Shown in pieces: positions 14,776 through 17,138 of a stretch of 17,138 nt of DNA. The notes beneath the pieces are model-generated. The model searched no databases. It was not told where the DNA came from and saw only the letters and a program-made list of their open reading frames with translations. Source of the stretch: CAZPMO01 sp964587515 (GTDB taxonomy: Bacteria; Pseudomonadota; Alphaproteobacteria; MPNO01); contig CAZPMO010000103.1 in the NCBI GenBank assembly GCA_964587515.1, forward strand, positions 1 through 17,138, written 5' to 3'. Numbering within the stretch: position 1 is the stretch's first letter; every line of letters begins with the position of its first letter. Position numbers and translations under genes: made by a program.

Positions 14776-15747
14776 GTGGCGGAAGAACGCGTACACAGTT
14801 TTCTCGATTTCGAGAAACCGATCGCCGAACTCGAAGGCAAAATCGAGGAATTGCGTCACCTCAGCGACGCCAGCGATATCAAAATCGCCGACGAAGTTCA
14901 GCGGCTGCAGTCGCGCATCGACCGCACGCTGCGGCAAACCTATTCGAAACTCACCGCGTGGCAATGCGTTCAGGTGGCGCGCCATCCCAATCGGCCGCAT
15001 TGCCTCGATTACATCAACCGGATGGTGGATTCTTTTACGCCGCTGGCCGGCGACCGCGCCTTTGCCGAGGACGCCGCCATCATCGGTGGACTCGGACGAT
15101 TTCGCGGACGCTCCATCGTCATCATGGGGCAGGAAAAGGGAGCCGAGATCGAAAGCCGCGTCAAACACAATTTCGGCATGGCGCGCCCCGAGGGTTACCG
15201 CAAGGCGCAACGGTTGATGCGTCTCGCCGAGCAGTTCGGACTGCCGGTGGTGACGCTCGTCGACACGCCCGGCGCCTATCCCGGCATTGGCGCCGAGGAG
15301 CGCGGCCAGGCCGAGGCCATCGCCCGGACCGTCGAAATGTGTCTCGGCCTGCGGGTTCCCATGGTCAGCGTGGTAATCGGCGAGGGCGGATCGGGCGGCG
15401 CGATCGCGCTGGCGGCCGCGAATGTCGTGCTCATGCTTCAGCACGCGGTTTATTCCGTCATTTCCCCGGAAGGCTGCGCATCGATCCTGTGGCGCAACGG
15501 CGAACATGCCCAGGAAGCCGCCGAGGCCCTGAAACTTACGGCCGACGATCTGCTCAAGCTGGGGGTGATTGATACCATCATTCCCGAACCGCTCGGCGCG
15601 GCGCATCGCCGGCCGACCGATACGGTCGAGGCCGTCGCCGACGCCATTGACGCCGCGCTTGAAGGCTTGGCAGGACTCGATGGCGACGAGCTCAGGAAAA
15701 AACGGCGCGAAAAATTTCTTCAGATCGGAAACGGGTCGCTGGCCTGA
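14776..15747 (+). CDS. accA: Acetyl-CoA carboxylase carboxyltransferase subunit alpha
   Basis: A 323-residue subunit that, with AccD, transfers the carboxyl group from carboxybiotin to acetyl-CoA to form malonyl-CoA for fatty-acid synthesis. The N-terminal helix with L-D-F-E-K-P-I at 10-16 and E-L-E-G-K-I-E-E-L at 18-26 is typical. The crotonase-like core holds V-D-T-P-G-A-Y-P-G at 162-170 and the oxyanion-forming G-E-G-G-S-G-G-A at 202-209, then V-I-S-P-E-G at 228-233. Length equals the family norm. The start is GTG at 14776; the G-rich end of xerD (GGAAAGGGG) serves as ribosome site, and the 7-base gap implies cotranscription with xerD. It converges on secA. Confidence 0.97.
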   Translation: MAEERVHSFLDFEKPIAELEGKIEELRHLSDASDIKIADEVQRLQSRIDRTLRQTYSKLTAWQCVQVARHPNRPHCLDYINRMVDSFTPLAGDRAFAEDAAIIGGLGRFRGRSIVIMGQEKGAEIESRVKHNFGMARPEGYRKAQRLMRLAEQFGLPVVTLVDTPGAYPGIGAEERGQAEAIARTVEMCLGLRVPMVSVVIGEGGSGGAIALAAANVVLMLQHAVYSVISPEGCASILWRNGEHAQEAAEALKLTADDLLKLGVIDTIIPEPLGAAHRRPTDTVEAVADAIDAALEGLAGLDGDELRKKRREKFLQIGNGSLA

Positions 15748-15793
15748 TCAGGCCACCCGTCCGTGGCTTTTCGTCAGGCCACCCGTCCGTGGC
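15748..15793. repeat. Direct repeat of the secA 3' end, 20 bp with 26-bp period
   Basis: The 20 bases at 15748-15767 recur exactly at 15774-15793, separated by TTTTCG. The second copy is the last 20 bases of secA, including the complement of its stop codon; the first starts immediately after the accA stop. Each copy contains GCCAC-N6-GTGGC and can form a hairpin. The first copy is thus a duplicated gene end filling the 26-bp gap between convergent accA and secA. Confidence 0.9.
15752..15771 (+). terminator. Probable terminator of accA
   Basis: Stem GCCAC (15752-15756) and GTGGC (15763-15767) with loop CCGTCC is followed by TTTT (15768-15771), directly after the accA stop. The stem is short and the T-run is four bases, so it is a weak to moderate terminator. 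The perfect 14-bp palindrome GGCCTGATCAGGCC at 15741-15754 spans the accA stop codon and could form a competing stem. Confidence 0.55.
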
Positions 15794-17138
15794 AGTGCTT
15801 GAATTTCTTGCCGGTGCCGCAGGGGCAGGCCACGTTACGCGGCACCTTTCCCCAGGTTTCGGGCAGATTGGGATCGAGATAACGCCCCAGCGCGTCGCTG
15901 AGCACCCAGCCCGGCGGTACCTGGTCGGGATCGGCGGACGGGCCCTGCGCGTGCGCCGTTGCCAACGGCCCCTGCGCCATGGCCGCCGGATGCATGCCTG
16001 CCGGGCGCTCGGTTACCGTCGCGGCCATCTCGGCGTTTTGTAGCGCCGGATCATCGCGCGTCTCGTGCATCTCGGATTGCTCGCGCTCGAAGCCGAGATC
16101 GTCGGTTCCGTCGATTTGCAGTTCCAGATGACACATCACCGTGGTCATGGTCTCGCGCAACTGCTCCAGCATGGCGTCGAACATGTTGAAGGCTTCGCGC
16201 TTATATTCGTTCAACGGATCCTTCTGGCCATAGGCGCGTAACCCGATGCCCTGGCGCAGATGATCGAGCGCGAGGAGATGTTCCTTCCACGTCTGGTCGA
16301 GAAGCTGCAACAACAAGCTTTTCTCCGCCAGCCGCATAATTTCAGGGCTGTAATTCGCGGTCTTTTCCGCCATCAGCCGGTTGGCGGCGGCGGTCAGGCG
16401 TTCACGAATTTCCTCGTCGGCGATTCCTTCTTCTTTCGCCCAGTCGACGACCGGCAGGTCGAGGGAAAGCACCCGTAACACTTCTTCGTGGAGCCCGGCG
16501 GTATTCCACTGCTCGGCGTAGGCGCGCTCGGGAATGCAACTGGCGACCATGTTCGTGATGGTTTCCTCGCGCATTTCCGCGACCATGGCGGAGACATCGT
16601 CCGCGTCCATCAGTTCCTTGCGCTGCTCGTAAATGACCTTGCGCTGATCGTTCATCACGTCGTCGAACTTCAGCAGATTCTTGCGGATTTCGTAGTTGCG
16701 CTCCTCGACCTTTTTCTGGGCCTTTTCGAGCGCCTTGTTGATCCACGGATGGACGATCGCCTCGCCTTCCTCAAGGCCAAGCTTGCGCAGCATCCCGTCG
16801 ATTCTTTCCGAACCGAAAATCCGCATCAGATCGTCTTCCAGCGACAGGAAGAACTTGGACGTGCCCGGATCGCCCTGCCGGCCCGACCGGCCGCGAAGCT
16901 GATTGTCGATGCGCCGGGCTTCATGCCGCTCGGTGCCGATCACATAAAGTCCGCCGGCGTCGATCACCACCTTCCGGGCGTCCTCGATTTCCTTTTCGAC
17001 CGCAGCGCGGATTTCGGGTTCACGTCGCTCGCGCTCTTCCTCGTCCTTGACCTTCTCGAGGTCTTCCAGCACCCGCATATCGACGTTGCCGCCAAGCTGA
17101 ATATCGGTGCCGCGCCCGGCCATGTTGGTGGCGATCGT
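15774..17138 (-). CDS. secA: Preprotein translocase ATPase SecA, C-terminal part
   Basis: The frame runs off the right edge, so the N-terminal half lies outside; about 454 C-terminal residues are here. SecA is the motor that pushes preproteins through SecYEG. The visible part opens with T-I-A-T-N-M-A-G-R-G-T-D-I, a helicase motif of nucleotide-binding domain 2, followed by G-T-E-R-H-E and the Q-L-R-G-R-S-G-R-Q-G-D motif VI, then the helical scaffold and wing (N-L-L-K-F-D-D-V-M-N-D-Q-R, H-L-x-x-L-D-H-L-R-Q-G-I). A Pro/Ala/Gln-rich linker leads to the terminal SEC-C zinc motif C-x-C-x8-C-H (15788-15827 codes it), which binds zinc and SecB. It converges on accA with only 26 bases between stops. 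Confidence 0.98.
   Translation of the reverse strand, partial: TIATNMAGRGTDIQLGGNVDMRVLEDLEKVKDEEERERREPEIRAAVEKEIEDARKVVIDAGGLYVIGTERHEARRIDNQLRGRSGRQGDPGTSKFFLSLEDDLMRIFGSERIDGMLRKLGLEEGEAIVHPWINKALEKAQKKVEERNYEIRKNLLKFDDVMNDQRKVIYEQRKELMDADDVSAMVAEMREETITNMVASCIPERAYAEQWNTAGLHEEVLRVLSLDLPVVDWAKEEGIADEEIRERLTAAANRLMAEKTANYSPEIMRLAEKSLLLQLLDQTWKEHLLALDHLRQGIGLRAYGQKDPLNEYKREAFNMFDAMLEQLRETMTTVMCHLELQIDGTDDLGFEREQSEMHETRDDPALQNAEMAATVTERPAGMHPAAMAQGPLATAHAQGPSADPDQVPPGWVLSDALGRYLDPNLPETWGKVPRNVACPCGTGKKFKHCHGRVA

Overview
This window looks like chromosomal DNA of a GC-rich alphaproteobacterium, probably in or near the Rhodospirillales. The basis is the aerobic cobaltochelatase pair cobS-cobT preceded by a J-domain gene, the aroK-aroB-CNNM/CorC order, a xerD-accA neighbourhood and overall codon use. 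No tRNA, rRNA, CRISPR array, insertion sequence or prophage was seen. This is a dense core-genome region: the protein-coding genes leave no gap over about 200 bases.

Layout. (1) Positions 1-3336, plus strand: the 3' part (nearly all) of a gene for a very long membrane-anchored coiled-coil protein. (2) 3382-4590, plus: a drug-antiporter-type MFS transporter. (3) 4671-4964, plus: rpmB (ribosomal protein L28), with its own likely promoter and a strong terminator. (4) 5044-11642, minus: a probable six-gene run, transcribed aroK, aroB, CNNM/CorC, J-domain protein, cobS, cobT, converging on rpmB. (5) 11849-15747, plus: a run of a 46-residue membrane peptide, a 612-residue exported protein of unknown function, xerD and accA. 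(6) 15774-17138, minus: the 3' half of secA, running off the right edge and converging on accA.

How the genes work together. aroK and aroB act in the shikimate pathway. CobS and CobT are the AAA+ motor and the VWA-domain partner that, with CobN (not in this window), insert cobalt into hydrogenobyrinic acid a,c-diamide; the J-domain protein beside them may help assemble that machine. AccA (fatty-acid synthesis), XerD (chromosome dimer resolution), SecA (protein export) and L28 are housekeeping genes.

Most notable observation. The coiled-coil protein contains 34 consecutive units with no residue gained or lost: ten units of 25 residues, then thirteen of 29, then eleven of 25 (residues 65-966 counted from the GTG at position 28). 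The sequences of the units have diverged widely while the unit length is exact within each block. The 4-residue difference is about one helical turn. This suggests a length-constrained filament or ruler-like rod with a central zone of different supercoil. Its N-terminal membrane segment, long rod and compact C-terminal domain recall polar landmark proteins of Alphaproteobacteria (TipN, growth-pole-ring protein GPR), but that link is inference. A secondary lead is the uncharacterised pair upstream of xerD (46-residue membrane peptide plus 612-residue exported protein), whose genes overlap by 20 bases.
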